Notes: generated by a model from the sequence alone, not told the origin. 64,000 nucleotides of DNA from Chryseobacterium taklimakanense (GCF_900187185.1 NZ_LT906465.1:2108001-2172000), one strand, 5' to 3'. Shown: positions 1 to 7,954, counted from the stretch's first letter. Numbers and translations are program-made.

Positions 1-2
1 AA

Positions 3-266
3 AGGCCGAAAGGCAGCCAGCTTGGCGCCAAGGTTTCTCCGCAGAGCAAAATTATTCCGAACCGGGAATTTTTGGAGAACAGGTTAGCGGAATTGGAGCA
101 AGAATATAAAGAAAAGGAAGTTCCAAGGCCTGAAAACTGGGGCGGTTATTTGGCCAAACCTTATGAAATGGAATTCTGGCAGGGAAGGCCCAACCGTCTG
201 CACGACAGGATTATTTATGAGCTGACCGGAGATTTCGACTGGAAGATCTCACGCTTAGCGCCATAA
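3..266 (+). CDS. pdxH: pyridoxamine 5'-phosphate oxidase, C-terminal part (cut by window edge)
   Basis: The frame is open from the window edge and gives the last 87 residues of PdxH, the FMN enzyme that oxidises pyridoxine or pyridoxamine 5'-phosphate to pyridoxal 5'-phosphate. Visible family signatures are SQLGAKVSPQS near the start, PENWGGY, the EFWQGRPNRLHDR block that contacts substrate and flavin, and the invariant RLAP terminus. The start codon and FMN-binding N-terminal half lie outside the window. A hairpin terminator follows the stop codon directly. The identification is firm because the C-terminal signature is highly conserved. Confidence 0.93.
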   Translation, partial: RPKGSQLGAKVSPQSKIIPNREFLENRLAELEQEYKEKEVPRPENWGGYLAKPYEMEFWQGRPNRLHDRIIYELTGDFDWKISRLAP

Positions 267-270
267 AAAA

Positions 271-308
271 GAAGCCGTCTCACAAATGGTGAAACGGCTT
301 TTTTTGTT
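271..308 (+). terminator. rho-independent terminator after pdxH
   Basis: An inverted repeat (AAGCCGT ... ACGGCTT, extended by CTCAC/GGTGA around an AAAT loop) is followed by a T-rich run. It starts four bases after the pdxH stop. A-rich sequence on its left side means it might also stop transcripts coming from the HU gene on the other strand. Confidence 0.8.
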
Positions 309-410
309 TTTTTTTCTCGATTTCCTGATGTGCAGTTTTTCGTCTAAACGGCTCTCAGCTACATCATTTGTTTTTGAGACATTTTCTTAAATTTTCAAAT
401 CTTATTAAGA

Positions 411-701
411 TTATTTTTTCTTAGCACCAGCTACTGCGTTAGCTAGGTCAGCACCAGCTTTGAATTTTGCAACTTTCTTAGCAGCGATTTTGATCGGCTT
501 TTTAGTTGCAGGGTTAATTCCCTGTCTTGCAGCTCTTTCAGATACAGAGAATGTTCCAAAGCCTACCAAAGATACTTTACCGTCTTTCTTCGTTAGGGCA
601 GACTGTACGTTAGACATAAAAGATTCTAGAGCGGCTTTAGCAGCAACTTTAGTAATTCCGGCATCCTGTGCCATTGCGTCGATTAATTCAGACTTGTTCA
701 T
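411..701 (-). CDS. HU family DNA-binding protein
   Basis: This 96-residue protein is a nucleoid-associated HU/IHF-family histone-like protein that bends DNA as a dimer. The N-terminal helices begin MNKSELIDAMA, the core strand reads KVSLVGFGTFSV, and the DNA-binding arm contains the conserved R-x-G-x-NP block (RQGINPATKKPIKI) in which the proline intercalates into DNA. The lysine-rich C-terminus (GAKKK) is usual for Bacteroidetes HU. It is a single gene with its own consensus promoter upstream. Whether it is closer to HU or to IHF cannot be settled from the sequence alone. Confidence 0.95.
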   Translation of the reverse strand: MNKSELIDAMAQDAGITKVAAKAALESFMSNVQSALTKKDGKVSLVGFGTFSVSERAARQGINPATKKPIKIAAKKVAKFKAGADLANAVAGAKKK

Positions 702-736
702 AATTGTTTACTGTTTAAAAAGTTAGTTATTTATGG

Positions 737-767
737 CAAATTTAATACAATTTTCAAATTGTGCAAA
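737..767 (-). promoter_or_regulatory. Bacteroidetes consensus promoter of the HU gene
   Basis: On the minus strand TTTG (767-764) is followed after exactly 19 bases by TAAATTTG (744-737), matching the Bacteroidetes sigma-ABfr consensus TTTG-N19-TAnnTTTG. The start codon lies about 36 bases downstream. Confidence 0.8.
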
Positions 768-1089
768 TTTTTTTGATATATCCGGCGAAAATTGTACTGA
801 ATTTTATGCAATAATATAAAATTGATAATCGTTTTTTTTACCAAAAATCAGCGTTACAGCATACTAAAATTATGCCAGTTGCCCGATACTATTGGGTTTT
901 TAAATATTTGTTTAAAACAATATTGGAATTATGAATTTCGAAATATGATAGTGATTTTGCAGATAATAAATAGTATTGTTGTGTAATTCGTAAATATACT
1001 GTCTTTTTACCTTGTTTAAGTTAATTACAGGAATTTCTGTCAAGGTGTTGATATACTTATTATTTCGTGTTAAATTAAATAATTTATAA
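768..1089. other. AT-rich spacer between HU and panD
   Basis: This divergent spacer is very AT-rich. The only open frame (minus strand, about 63 codons, near 912-1103) has low-complexity composition, overlaps the panD start and resembles no known protein, so I do not call a gene. It presumably holds upstream promoter sequence for both neighbours. Confidence 0.5.
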
Positions 1090-1097
1090 TAAATTTG
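1090..1097 (+). promoter_or_regulatory. -7 element TAAATTTG directly before panD
   Basis: A perfect TAnnTTTG box ends four bases before the panD ATG. A start site about 4-8 bases downstream of the box would make the panD mRNA leaderless or nearly so. No clear TTTG lies 19 bases upstream. Confidence 0.55.
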
Positions 1098-1101
1098 CCG
1101 C

Positions 1102-1452
1102 ATGCTAATTGAAGTTTTTAAATCTAAAATTCACAGGGTTAGAGTCACAGAGTCCGACCTTAATTATATCGGGAGCATTACCATTGACGAAGATTTGCTA
1201 GATGCCGCCGGACTGGTGGTTGGTGAGCGTGTATATATTGTGAATGTAAACAACGGTGAGCGTTTTGATACCTATACGATAAAAGGCAAAAGAAAATCCG
1301 GCGAGATCTGCCTTAACGGTCCGGCCGCCAGAAAAGTGCAGAAAGGCGACATTATCATCATCATTTCATACGCCCAAATGACGCCTGAGGAAGCAAAAAC
1401 GTTCCAGCCGAAAATCATTTTCCCTGATGAAAAGACTAATTTACTAACATAA
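1102..1452 (+). CDS. panD: aspartate 1-decarboxylase
   Basis: PanD decarboxylates L-aspartate to beta-alanine for pantothenate and coenzyme A synthesis. The 116-residue length is normal. The Tyr-Ile-Gly-Ser site is present with Gly24-Ser25, where the proenzyme cleaves itself to generate the catalytic pyruvoyl group. Other family blocks are SKIHRVRVT at the N-terminus, GERFDTYTI and LNGPAAR. The ATG at 1102 fits the normal N-terminus. The next gene follows after 18 bases and may be co-transcribed. Confidence 0.95.
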   Translation: MLIEVFKSKIHRVRVTESDLNYIGSITIDEDLLDAAGLVVGERVYIVNVNNGERFDTYTIKGKRKSGEICLNGPAARKVQKGDIIIIISYAQMTPEEAKTFQPKIIFPDEKTNLLT

Positions 1453-1470
1453 AGTTTACAGTTCGTTATA

Positions 1471-2517
1471 TTGGAAAATCCAAAGAAAATTAATCCTCTG
1501 AAGACGTTTCTCACCATTGCTGTTTCGTTGGCAGTGGCTGTTTTTTTTATGTGGCTGGCTTTCCGCGGACTGGATTTTGAAAAAATAAAAGGTTACTTCG
1601 CAAAAGCAAATTACTTTTGGGTAGTTGCTGCTGCCGTTTTTGGAATTCTGGCCTACTGGTTCAGGGCGGTGCGATGGAATCTGTTGCTGGAACCGTTGGG
1701 ATACCGCATTTCAAATTCCAATTCCATGTGGACCATCTCTTTTGGCTATCTCATGAATTTAACAATACCGAGAAGCGGCGAACTGGCGCGATCTACGGCA
1801 TTGTATGGTGTAGAAAAAGTGCCGGTTGACAAATCTTTCGGGACTATTATTCTGGAACGGGTCGTCGACTTAATCTGCATGATCGGTTTTCTCGGCCTTA
1901 CACTGATTTTTAAATACAATGCCATTGCAGAATTTTACAGGTTTGCGACAGAACAGAAGGCGGGTGCGGAAAAATCTTCCTCCAACTGGATATGGCTGAT
2001 TTTGGGCGCAGGTTTGCTTGGTGCTGTATTATTTTTTGCACTGAGGAAAGCGCTTGAAAAATTGCCTTTTTTCAGAAATATTTACAAAATTTTTGATGGA
2101 TTATTGCAGGGAGTCCTTTCTATTTTCAGACTTAAAAATCCGGTAAAATTCATCCTTTATTCCATCGCGATTTGGGTGTGTTATTATCTCGCAGCTTATC
2201 TGGTTTGTTTTGCCCTTCCCGAAACTGCAGATTTCACCGTTGCCGATGGGTTTTTCATTATCGTGGTGGGAACTTTAGGAATGATGGTTCCGGCTTCCGG
2301 CGGAATCGGTGCGTTTCATTTTGCCCTGAAAATCGGGATTGGTGCACTGTTTCTTTCCATGGGAAAATCTTTTGATGAAGGTGCAGAGGTCGGTTTGGCT
2401 TATGCGTTCATTTCTCACACGATGCAGCTGGTGATCATGGTGGTTATGGGTTTTATTTCAATTCCGATTTTGGCCAGAAACCGGCATAAAGCGGTGGAAG
2501 CTCGGGAGTTTTTTTAA
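1471..2517 (+). CDS. lysylphosphatidylglycerol synthase TM-region family protein (YbhN/UPF0104-like)
   Basis: This 348-residue integral membrane protein has about eight hydrophobic helices and matches the membrane-domain family of LPG synthases (flippase-like fold). Characteristic blocks are YWFRAVRWNLLLEPLGY near residue 60-80, the NLTIPRSGELARST segment, and the GTLGMMVPASGGIGAFH block near the C-terminus. It lacks the cytoplasmic aminoacyltransferase domain of MprF, so substrate and direction of transport are unknown. The start is a TTG 18 bases after panD; no upstream in-frame alternative fits better. Confidence 0.75.
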   Translation: MENPKKINPLKTFLTIAVSLAVAVFFMWLAFRGLDFEKIKGYFAKANYFWVVAAAVFGILAYWFRAVRWNLLLEPLGYRISNSNSMWTISFGYLMNLTIPRSGELARSTALYGVEKVPVDKSFGTIILERVVDLICMIGFLGLTLIFKYNAIAEFYRFATEQKAGAEKSSSNWIWLILGAGLLGAVLFFALRKALEKLPFFRNIYKIFDGLLQGVLSIFRLKNPVKFILYSIAIWVCYYLAAYLVCFALPETADFTVADGFFIIVVGTLGMMVPASGGIGAFHFALKIGIGALFLSMGKSFDEGAEVGLAYAFISHTMQLVIMVVMGFISIPILARNRHKAVEAREFF

Positions 2518-2605
2518 CCACAAAAGTCACAAAGAATTCTTCAAAGCTTTGCAGCCTTTGGTATAAAAGCCAATTAAACAGGAAACTTTTGTGCCTTTTG
2601 TGGTT
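2516..2605. repeat. long imperfect inverted repeat between convergent genes
   Basis: The arms at 2516-2534 and 2586-2605 are nearly perfect inverted copies built on AACCACAAAAG and CTTTTGTGGTT, separated by about 50 bases. The repeat sits exactly between two convergent genes and could act as a bidirectional terminator or be a dispersed intergenic palindrome. Confidence 0.6.
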
Positions 2606-2624
2606 AAATATTTTGGGTTAAAAT

Positions 2625-4694
2625 CTATCCAAACGCCCGCTTCAGCAAACTCTCCACTTTTGGTTCGCTGCCGCGGAAATTTTTGTACAGTTCCATCGGA
2701 TTTTTCGTTCCGCCGGAAGAAAGCAGAACTTTGTATTTCGCCGCGATTTCCGGGTTGAAAATTCCGTTTTCTTTAAAGTACTGAAAAGCATCCGCATCCA
2801 GAACTTCCGCCCATTTATAAGAATAATATCCCGCTGAATAACCGCCCTGGAAGATATGCGAAAAACTAGGGCTTACTGCAGTTTCAGGATTTGATGGATA
2901 TAAATTTGTCGCTTTCGTTTCTTCGGTTTCAAAGGTTTTTACGTCCTCAACTTTGTCGGATTTGGTGTGGTAGGCCATATCCAAAAGCCCAAAACCAAGT
3001 TGCCTCAATGTTTGATACCCTTCCATAAAATTTTTCGATTCGGCGATTTTATCGATTTTGTCATCCGGTAAAACTTCTCCGGTCTGGTAATGTTTTGCAA
3101 ATGTTTTCAGGAATTCCGGTTCGTAGCAATAATTTTCCAAAAACTGTGACGGAAGTTCCACAAAGTCCCATTTTACTGAGGTTCCCGAAAGGTTTGGATA
3201 TTGGGTGTCAGCCAAAACGCCATGCAAAGCATGTCCAAATTCGTGGAAAAGTGTCGTCACTTCCTGGAAAGTCAGTAAACTTGGTGTGTCGGCGGTCGGT
3301 TTCGAGAAATTGCAAACCACCGAAATATGCGGACGGTGATTTTCACCATCTTTCTTGAACTGATTTTTGAAACTCGTCATCCAGGCTCCCGCGCGCTTGC
3401 CTTTCCTAGGGTGGTAATCAACATATAACAGGGCTTTAAAAGCTCCTAAATCTCCTGAGTGTACTTCTTCCTTCTCATCCGGAAGGTTAGGTTGGGCTCG
3501 CTCAAAAATTTCATACGTTCTCACCTCCGGATGGTATTTTTGGACATTAAAGACTTCTTTGAAAGTCAGCCCGAAAAGTTGACTGGCCAAACCAAAAACT
3601 GCTTCCTGAACTTTGTCGAGCTGGAAATAGGGCTTCAGTTCCTCGTCATTCAAGTCAAATTTTTGTTTGCGCAGTTTCTCCGCATAAAACGCGTGGTCAT
3701 AACTTTGCATTTCTTCAATTCCATCGGCTTTTGCCAGCGTTTTTAATTCTTCGGTTTCTTTTTGGGCGTAAGGTGTGGCCTTTTCCAAAAGTTCGTTCAG
3801 AAAATCGTGGACTTTCTGCGAAGATTGCGCCATTCTTTCCTCCAAAACGTAATCTGCATAATTTTTATAACCCAAAAGTTCGGCTTTTTGCTGGCGCAGA
3901 CTGATGATTTCTTTAATCAGATTTTTATTGTCAAATTCACCGCCGTCGAAAGATTTTTTACCGTTGGCCAAAGCCAATTCTTTCCTCAAATCGCGGTTTT
4001 CAGCGTAAGTCATTGCCGGAAGATAACTTGGATATTGCAGCGTAATAACATAGCCTTCGAGATTTTTTTCCTTTGCATCTTCGGCGTATTGTGCAAGAAT
4101 CGCGTCCGGAATTCCCTTCAAATCTTCCTTGTTTTCAATATGTTTGAAATACGCATTGGTAGACGCTAAAACATTCTGGCCAAACTGCAGCGATTTCATT
4201 GACAGGTCAATATTAATCTTCTCCAGTTTTTTCTTGTCATCATCGTTCAAAAGTGCGCCACTGCGGACAAATCCTTTGTAGGTTTCGGTGAGAAGGGTTT
4301 GCTGTTCTTCATTTAAATCATATTTTTCCCTTTCGTTGTACACTTTCTTAATTCTTTCGAAAAGTTGTTGGTTTTGCGAAATTTTAGACGAAAATTCAGT
4401 GAGCAGCGGTGAAACTTCCTGTGCGATTTTCTGTATTTCATCGTTGGTTTCGGCAGAATTAAGGTTGAAAAAAATATTGGAAACTACATCCAGTTTTTCA
4501 CCGGAATAGGCGAGTGCTTCAATGGTGTTTTCGAAAGTTGGCAGCGCCGCATTTTGCGCGATTTCATTGATTTCGGCTTCGGAAATTTTAATGAGTTCTT
4601 GAAAAGCCGGGAGAAAATCTTCTTCTTTAATCTGTTCAAAAGGCGCAGAATGGTGCGGTGTATCGAAGTTTTGTAATAAAATATTGGGTGTCAT
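2625..4694 (-). CDS. M3 family oligopeptidase (peptidyl-dipeptidase/oligopeptidase A type)
   Basis: This 689-residue zinc metallopeptidase of family M3 degrades short peptides, probably in the cytoplasm because no signal peptide is seen. The HEFGHALHG zinc motif lies near residue 482, with the third ligand expected in the following WDFVELPSQFLE block. Length and domain order (helical N-terminal cap, catalytic C-terminal half) fit the Dcp/PrlC group. A nearby blocking motif is GGYSAGYYSYKWAEVLDADAF (given here only for recognition), typical of M3 C-termini. Whether it acts as dipeptidyl carboxypeptidase or oligopeptidase A cannot be decided from sequence. Confidence 0.9.
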   Translation of the reverse strand: MTPNILLQNFDTPHHSAPFEQIKEEDFLPAFQELIKISEAEINEIAQNAALPTFENTIEALAYSGEKLDVVSNIFFNLNSAETNDEIQKIAQEVSPLLTEFSSKISQNQQLFERIKKVYNEREKYDLNEEQQTLLTETYKGFVRSGALLNDDDKKKLEKINIDLSMKSLQFGQNVLASTNAYFKHIENKEDLKGIPDAILAQYAEDAKEKNLEGYVITLQYPSYLPAMTYAENRDLRKELALANGKKSFDGGEFDNKNLIKEIISLRQQKAELLGYKNYADYVLEERMAQSSQKVHDFLNELLEKATPYAQKETEELKTLAKADGIEEMQSYDHAFYAEKLRKQKFDLNDEELKPYFQLDKVQEAVFGLASQLFGLTFKEVFNVQKYHPEVRTYEIFERAQPNLPDEKEEVHSGDLGAFKALLYVDYHPRKGKRAGAWMTSFKNQFKKDGENHRPHISVVCNFSKPTADTPSLLTFQEVTTLFHEFGHALHGVLADTQYPNLSGTSVKWDFVELPSQFLENYCYEPEFLKTFAKHYQTGEVLPDDKIDKIAESKNFMEGYQTLRQLGFGLLDMAYHTKSDKVEDVKTFETEETKATNLYPSNPETAVSPSFSHIFQGGYSAGYYSYKWAEVLDADAFQYFKENGIFNPEIAAKYKVLLSSGGTKNPMELYKNFRGSEPKVESLLKRAFG

Positions 4695-4777
4695 TATATT
4701 TATTTATTCAAAAATAATGTTTTTAAAGATAATCCGTGAGCTTCGGTGAGCCGAAATTGATTTTTCAGTTTTAAAAC

Positions 4778-4807
4778 AAAAAAACCGCTCCAAAATCTGG
4801 AACGGTC
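4778..4807 (-). terminator. terminator of the 4827-5291 lipoprotein gene
   Basis: On the minus strand an ACCGTTCCA ... TGGAGCGGT hairpin is followed by a run of seven Ts, 20 bases after the stop codon of the lipoprotein gene. Confidence 0.75.
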
Positions 4808-4826
4808 TCATATTTTCGTGTAAAAA

Positions 4827-5291
4827 TTATTTTACTTCTTTCCCTAAGATAAGGTCTTTGTCGCCTTTTCCGAAGTTAAATTCACCTTGGTGTGTCCACC
4901 AGAAATTTTTATCGGCATCCTCATATTTCGAGCCGCTTCCGGAAACCACGCTTTTCATATCGTAGGTTTGGCCGGTAGTTTCATTTTTCAGGGCTACGGT
5001 ACCTTTTTCAGGGTCATAAATGGCGCTGAATTTTGTTTTTCCGTCGTTGCTGATGTAGTGGTAAACCTCTCCTGTAGTGGTTTTGGTTGTTGTAGTTTGG
5101 TCGGCTGTGGTAACAGATTGTGTTTCCTTCAACGACGTTGCAGAATCTATCGGAGTTACCGTCGTGTTGATGGTGGTTTCAGGATTAGAAGTGGTGGTTT
5201 CTTCTGTGGTGATAGATCCTGTTTCATTTTTTTTGGAGCAGGACATTGCCACCAGCGCAAGTGCCGCTGAGAAAAACAATTTTCTAGTCAT
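4827..5291 (-). CDS. predicted lipoprotein, function unknown
   Basis: The 154-residue protein starts with a lipoprotein signal (MTRKLFFSAALALVAMSC) with the lipobox cysteine at residue 18. A Thr/Ser-rich low-complexity linker (residues 25-70) follows. The C-terminal part (about 75-154) has GEVYHYISNDGKTKFSAIYD and a WWTHQGEFNFG stretch and looks like a small beta-rich MliC-like or heat-shock-lipoprotein-like domain, but I cannot name the family with confidence. It has its own terminator. Confidence 0.7.
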   Translation of the reverse strand: MTRKLFFSAALALVAMSCSKKNETGSITTEETTTSNPETTINTTVTPIDSATSLKETQSVTTADQTTTTKTTTGEVYHYISNDGKTKFSAIYDPEKGTVALKNETTGQTYDMKSVVSGSGSKYEDADKNFWWTHQGEFNFGKGDKDLILGKEVK

Positions 5292-5497
5292 GTGTGTTTA
5301 ATTTTTTAGTGATTAAAAACTTCGGCATCATCCTCATCAAATAATATTCCAAATTAAGGTAGGATGGCAATAAAACAGGTAGGATAGGGCAAAAAAAGGC
5401 ATTCCTATATTTAAGGTAAAACAATAAATTGAAGTCAATATCATAGAAACGTTTTTTGCCCTTTTTTTTGTTTTGCTTGATAATCTTAATAAACATT

Positions 5498-5520
5498 TTT
5501 CTATATTCGGAGTATAGAAA
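5498..5520. promoter_or_regulatory. perfect palindrome directly before the GreA/B-like gene
   Basis: TTTCTATA and TATAGAAA form perfect 8-base arms around a 7-base centre. The palindrome ends five bases before the ATG at 5526 and overlaps TATATTCG, a one-mismatch version of the -7 element. It could be an operator or a leader hairpin. Confidence 0.45.
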
Positions 5521-5525
5521 CGGAA

Positions 5526-5975
5526 ATGCGGAAGATTACCTACCATAAAAGTGAATTGCGGAATTTTGTAAACGACATGATTTCGGGAAAGATAAAGACA
5601 CTGGATTTTTATCGGGATTTCACCTTGGAAGCGAGCCGCGATATTAAGAAAACGCCCAAGTACGACTCGTTCCGCGAGGAAATTCAGGAAGAAATTTACC
5701 ATCTCGACAAGCAAATGGCAGCCCTTAAAGCCATGAAACAGAAAATGCAGCGGGTCATCAACTCCCCTACCGAAATTGCACAGTTAGGATCGCTGGTGAT
5801 TACCAACAAGGCGAGATTTTATATTTCGGTTTCCCTGGGCGAGTTCTTCTATGAAGGAGACCGGTTCTACGCTATTTCCGAAGAAAGCCCGATGGCGCAG
5901 ATCATGAAAGGCAAAAAAGCGGGCGATGAATTTGTACTGAATAATATTCATCAGAAAATAGAGGAGATTTTGTAG
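5526..5975 (+). CDS. GreA/GreB-like C-terminal-domain protein
   Basis: The 149-residue protein has a helical, coiled-coil-prone N-terminal half (residues 1-85) and a C-terminal segment (about 85-149) with LGSLVITNKARFYISVS and a final SPMAQIMKGKKAGDEF stretch. That segment resembles the FKBP-like C-terminal domain of transcript cleavage factors, where the substrate loop 'SPIG..L.GKK.GD' is found. The acidic tip of true GreA (Asp-x-x-Glu) is not obvious, so it may bind RNA polymerase without stimulating cleavage. A bona fide greA lies at 34122. Family assignment is by eye. Confidence 0.55.
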   Translation: MRKITYHKSELRNFVNDMISGKIKTLDFYRDFTLEASRDIKKTPKYDSFREEIQEEIYHLDKQMAALKAMKQKMQRVINSPTEIAQLGSLVITNKARFYISVSLGEFFYEGDRFYAISEESPMAQIMKGKKAGDEFVLNNIHQKIEEIL

Positions 5976-6000
5976 GCAGCGAACACAGATTGTGAGCGCC

Positions 6001-6073
6001 GAAGGCGAGTAATGTTGGTGGAAAAATTTCAGAGGTATTTTTTGAGTTCGGTAGGAGTGAAATGTTGGTGGAA
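6001..6073. repeat. direct repeat with 50-base period upstream of the nitroreductase
   Basis: AATGTTGGTGGAA occurs at 6011-6023 and again at 6061-6073, each preceded by a similar G/A-rich context (GGCGAGT and GGAGTGA). It looks like a pair of degenerate copies of a dispersed intergenic repeat. Confidence 0.5.
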
Positions 6074-6136
6074 TCTGAAGGGACGAAACTTTTTTCCGCA
6101 GAAAACATTCAGATAAATTCCAACCCTGTTATTTCT

Positions 6137-6144
6137 TATTTTTG
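6137..6144 (+). promoter_or_regulatory. -7 element TATTTTTG before the nitroreductase
   Basis: TAnnTTTG ends four bases before the ATG at 6149, which argues that this ATG is the true start of a nearly leaderless message; an upstream in-frame ATG at 6062 would place the promoter inside the coding region. Confidence 0.55.
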
Positions 6145-6148
6145 CAAA

Positions 6149-6655
6149 ATGAATCCTGATATTTTAAAACAAATCATACAATCCCGGAAAAGCATCTTTC
6201 CAAAAGATTATACAGCAGAAGAAATTCCGCAGGAGATCCTCGAAGAAATTTTGAATTCTGCGCATTTTGCTCCGAATCACAAAAGAACAAAACCGTGGCG
6301 TTTCAAAATTTTCCGTGGGCTGCAAAAAACCGAATTAGGTGAAAAACTCGCTGAAACATACCGCGAAATTACGCGTCCGGAAGTTTTCCTCGAGAGAAAA
6401 TATGTGGATATTTCTGAAAAAATTAAAAAAACAGATGCTGTTGTTGCTGTTTGCGTCAACTTTTCAGGACTCGTTCAGGAATGGGAAGAAGTTGCCGCTG
6501 TTGCGATGGGTGTCCAAAATATGTATTTGACCTGCACTGCGAATAATGTCGGTTGCTATTGGAGTACCCCGAATACGAAAGATTATATCGGTGATTATCT
6601 TGGTTTGCAAGAAAACCAGAAATGTTTGGGGTTCTTTTATATGGGAATGGTTTGA
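6149..6655 (+). CDS. nitroreductase family protein
   Basis: This 168-residue flavoprotein belongs to the nitroreductase superfamily, using FMN and NAD(P)H to reduce nitro or quinone-type compounds. The N-terminal SRKSIFP-type block, followed by ILNSAHFAPNHKRTKPWRF near residue 40, is the typical FMN-phosphate site; the later VAAVAMGVQNMYLTCTANNVG block lines the dimer interface and GYYWS-like/GFFYMGMV end closes the domain. The frame is open further up to 6062, but the -7 element at 6137 and normal family length favour the start at 6149. Substrate is unknown. Confidence 0.85.
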   Translation: MNPDILKQIIQSRKSIFPKDYTAEEIPQEILEEILNSAHFAPNHKRTKPWRFKIFRGLQKTELGEKLAETYREITRPEVFLERKYVDISEKIKKTDAVVAVCVNFSGLVQEWEEVAAVAMGVQNMYLTCTANNVGCYWSTPNTKDYIGDYLGLQENQKCLGFFYMGMV

Positions 6656-6742
6656 TGAGGTGATGAGGTGATAATTTCAGGCCCAATTTTATATATCACT
6701 GTGATCCATAGCCCTGATGTTCTATGTTAATCTGCAAATTTT

Positions 6743-7732
6743 TCAGGTTGAAATTTTTAATTTATTTTGAAAATCCTGTTGAAAAGGTGTTTTGTTTTTT
6801 ACTACGCTGAAGCATATTCGTAGAAGTTTGTTGCATACGGCAATCAGAGCCAGTTTTTTTGCCTTGCCCTTCTCAAGCAGCCGTAAGTAGAGCTCTTTAC
6901 ATTTTTGGTTGTGCTTTATCGCCGTCCAGGAACAGACATAGAGAATACTTCGGATATAAGTTTTTGAAGTTCGGCATTTTCCTGGTGAATAAGATTTCTT
7001 TCCCGATTGGTAAATTCTTGGAGCCAGACCAAAATACTTTACCAGAGATTTTGAAGAATGAAAATTTTTAAATCCTGAGGTGGCAGTCATTAATTGGAGT
7101 GACGTCTTTTCGCCAATTCCCGATACAGACTGCAGCAGGTTTTTAGTTTCTGTAAATTCCTCATCCTGCAACTGCGGCAATCTGGCCTCAACTTCCTTGA
7201 TTTCTTTCTCCAGTTGCTTTAAACGTTTTTCATAATGTTTCTCTGTTGAAGGATTAACAACGGAATGGAATCTTAAGGCTTTTAGCTTTACCGCGTAACG
7301 ACGCTTTTCTTCTTCCAGATCATTAAGAAGCTTTATTTCCTGATCCAGATATTCAATATCCTGAGTTTTTGGAATATAAAATTCCGGACGGAACATCTCT
7401 CCGTAATTCCTGATCAGTTTTGCATCCTCCGCATCGGTTTTCGTGATGATGTTTTTCATCCTTGCAAAATGTTTCACAGACATACAGTTGATCAGACTGC
7501 TTTCAAATCCTTTTCCTATAGAGAGGTGAAGCAGGCGGCTGCTGTAGTTTCCGGTTGCCTCAATCACAAAACAATAATCGCTTGGAGAGATTTTAGACAG
7601 AAACGACAAAATGCTGCGCTCATTATTTGGCAAATTCAAAACCTGTTCTCCTTTTTCATCGTCCAGGAAACTAAGCGTTAAAAATTTGGACCCAACGTCC
7701 ACACCAATTACTTTTTTCAATAAATTTGACAT
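6743..7732 (-). CDS. IS110 family transposase (DEDD recombinase)
   Basis: This 329-residue transposase has the N-terminal RuvC-like DEDD domain, with Asp12 (GVDVG), Glu58 (FVIEATG), Asp100 and Asp103 (TDAEDAKLI). A coiled-coil segment spans about 125-195. The C-terminal Transposase_20 domain has the QSVSGIG block near 202 and the QSGKKS motif near 243, whose serine is the second catalytic residue in this family. The gene appears intact. An ATG at 7732 is preferred to the in-frame TTG one codon upstream. Members of this family use a bridge RNA to choose target and donor sites. Confidence 0.93.
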   Translation of the reverse strand: MSNLLKKVIGVDVGSKFLTLSFLDDEKGEQVLNLPNNERSILSFLSKISPSDYCFVIEATGNYSSRLLHLSIGKGFESSLINCMSVKHFARMKNIITKTDAEDAKLIRNYGEMFRPEFYIPKTQDIEYLDQEIKLLNDLEEEKRRYAVKLKALRFHSVVNPSTEKHYEKRLKQLEKEIKEVEARLPQLQDEEFTETKNLLQSVSGIGEKTSLQLMTATSGFKNFHSSKSLVKYFGLAPRIYQSGKKSYSPGKCRTSKTYIRSILYVCSWTAIKHNQKCKELYLRLLEKGKAKKLALIAVCNKLLRICFSVVKNKTPFQQDFQNKLKIST

Positions 7733-7749
7733 CAATTCTTTTTTTTGGA

Positions 7750-7900
7750 AAGAACGTTTTCTTCTGATCCATCATGGTAAAAGTTCTTACCAACAATGTT
7801 CTATCCGGATTTGGAAGAAAACAACAGCAGGGGGATAAAATCAGGGGCGATATCTTAAGTATCAACGCAGCGTCTGCCTTACTCCTGCTGTTTTTCTTTC
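7750..7900 (-). ncRNA. candidate IS110 bridge RNA
   Basis: Upstream of the transposase, on its strand, the sequence folds into two consecutive stem-loops. The first pairs 7892-7884 with 7831-7823 (AACAGCAGG with CCTGCTGTT, nine perfect pairs) around a 52-base loop. The second pairs 7822-7814 with 7764-7756 (GTTTTCTTC with GAAGAAAAC, nine perfect pairs) around a loop holding a further GGTAA/TTACC hairpin (7776-7791). Two adjacent long-looped stems in the transposase 5' non-coding region match the target-loop/donor-loop layout of IS110 bridge RNAs. Guide sequences were not verified. Confidence 0.55.
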
Positions 7901-7954
7901 TAGTTAATATTATCAACTAATTTACTTCATTAATTATTCTAGTGCAAACTTACC

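Larger units (their letters stand above)
6700..7950 (-). mobile_element. IS110-family insertion sequence (ends approximate)
   Basis: The element consists of a DEDD transposase gene and a structured non-coding segment upstream of it. IS110 elements have no or poor terminal inverted repeats and make little or no target duplication, so ends cannot be fixed by eye. On the transposase-downstream side the element must end between 6656 and 6742; on the upstream side between about 7900 and 8000. Confidence 0.7.

Noticed and set aside
460-726. Plus-strand open frame across the HU gene
   Set aside because: It is a shadow of the HU coding region on the other strand; its protein has no recognisable features.
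912-1103. Minus-strand open frame in the HU-panD spacer
   Set aside because: AT-rich, Asn/Ile/Tyr-biased peptide that overlaps the panD start and promoter; no homologous family recognised.
4887-5270. Plus-strand open frame opposite the lipoprotein gene
   Set aside because: It mirrors the lipoprotein's codon pattern on the other strand and has no start context or family features.
6062-6148. Upstream in-frame start for the nitroreductase
   Set aside because: A perfect -7 element lies between it and 6149, and the added residues do not resemble the family.
7671-7916. Minus-strand open frame across the transposase 5' region
   Set aside because: It is out of frame with the transposase and lies on the candidate bridge RNA; the segment is better explained as structured RNA.
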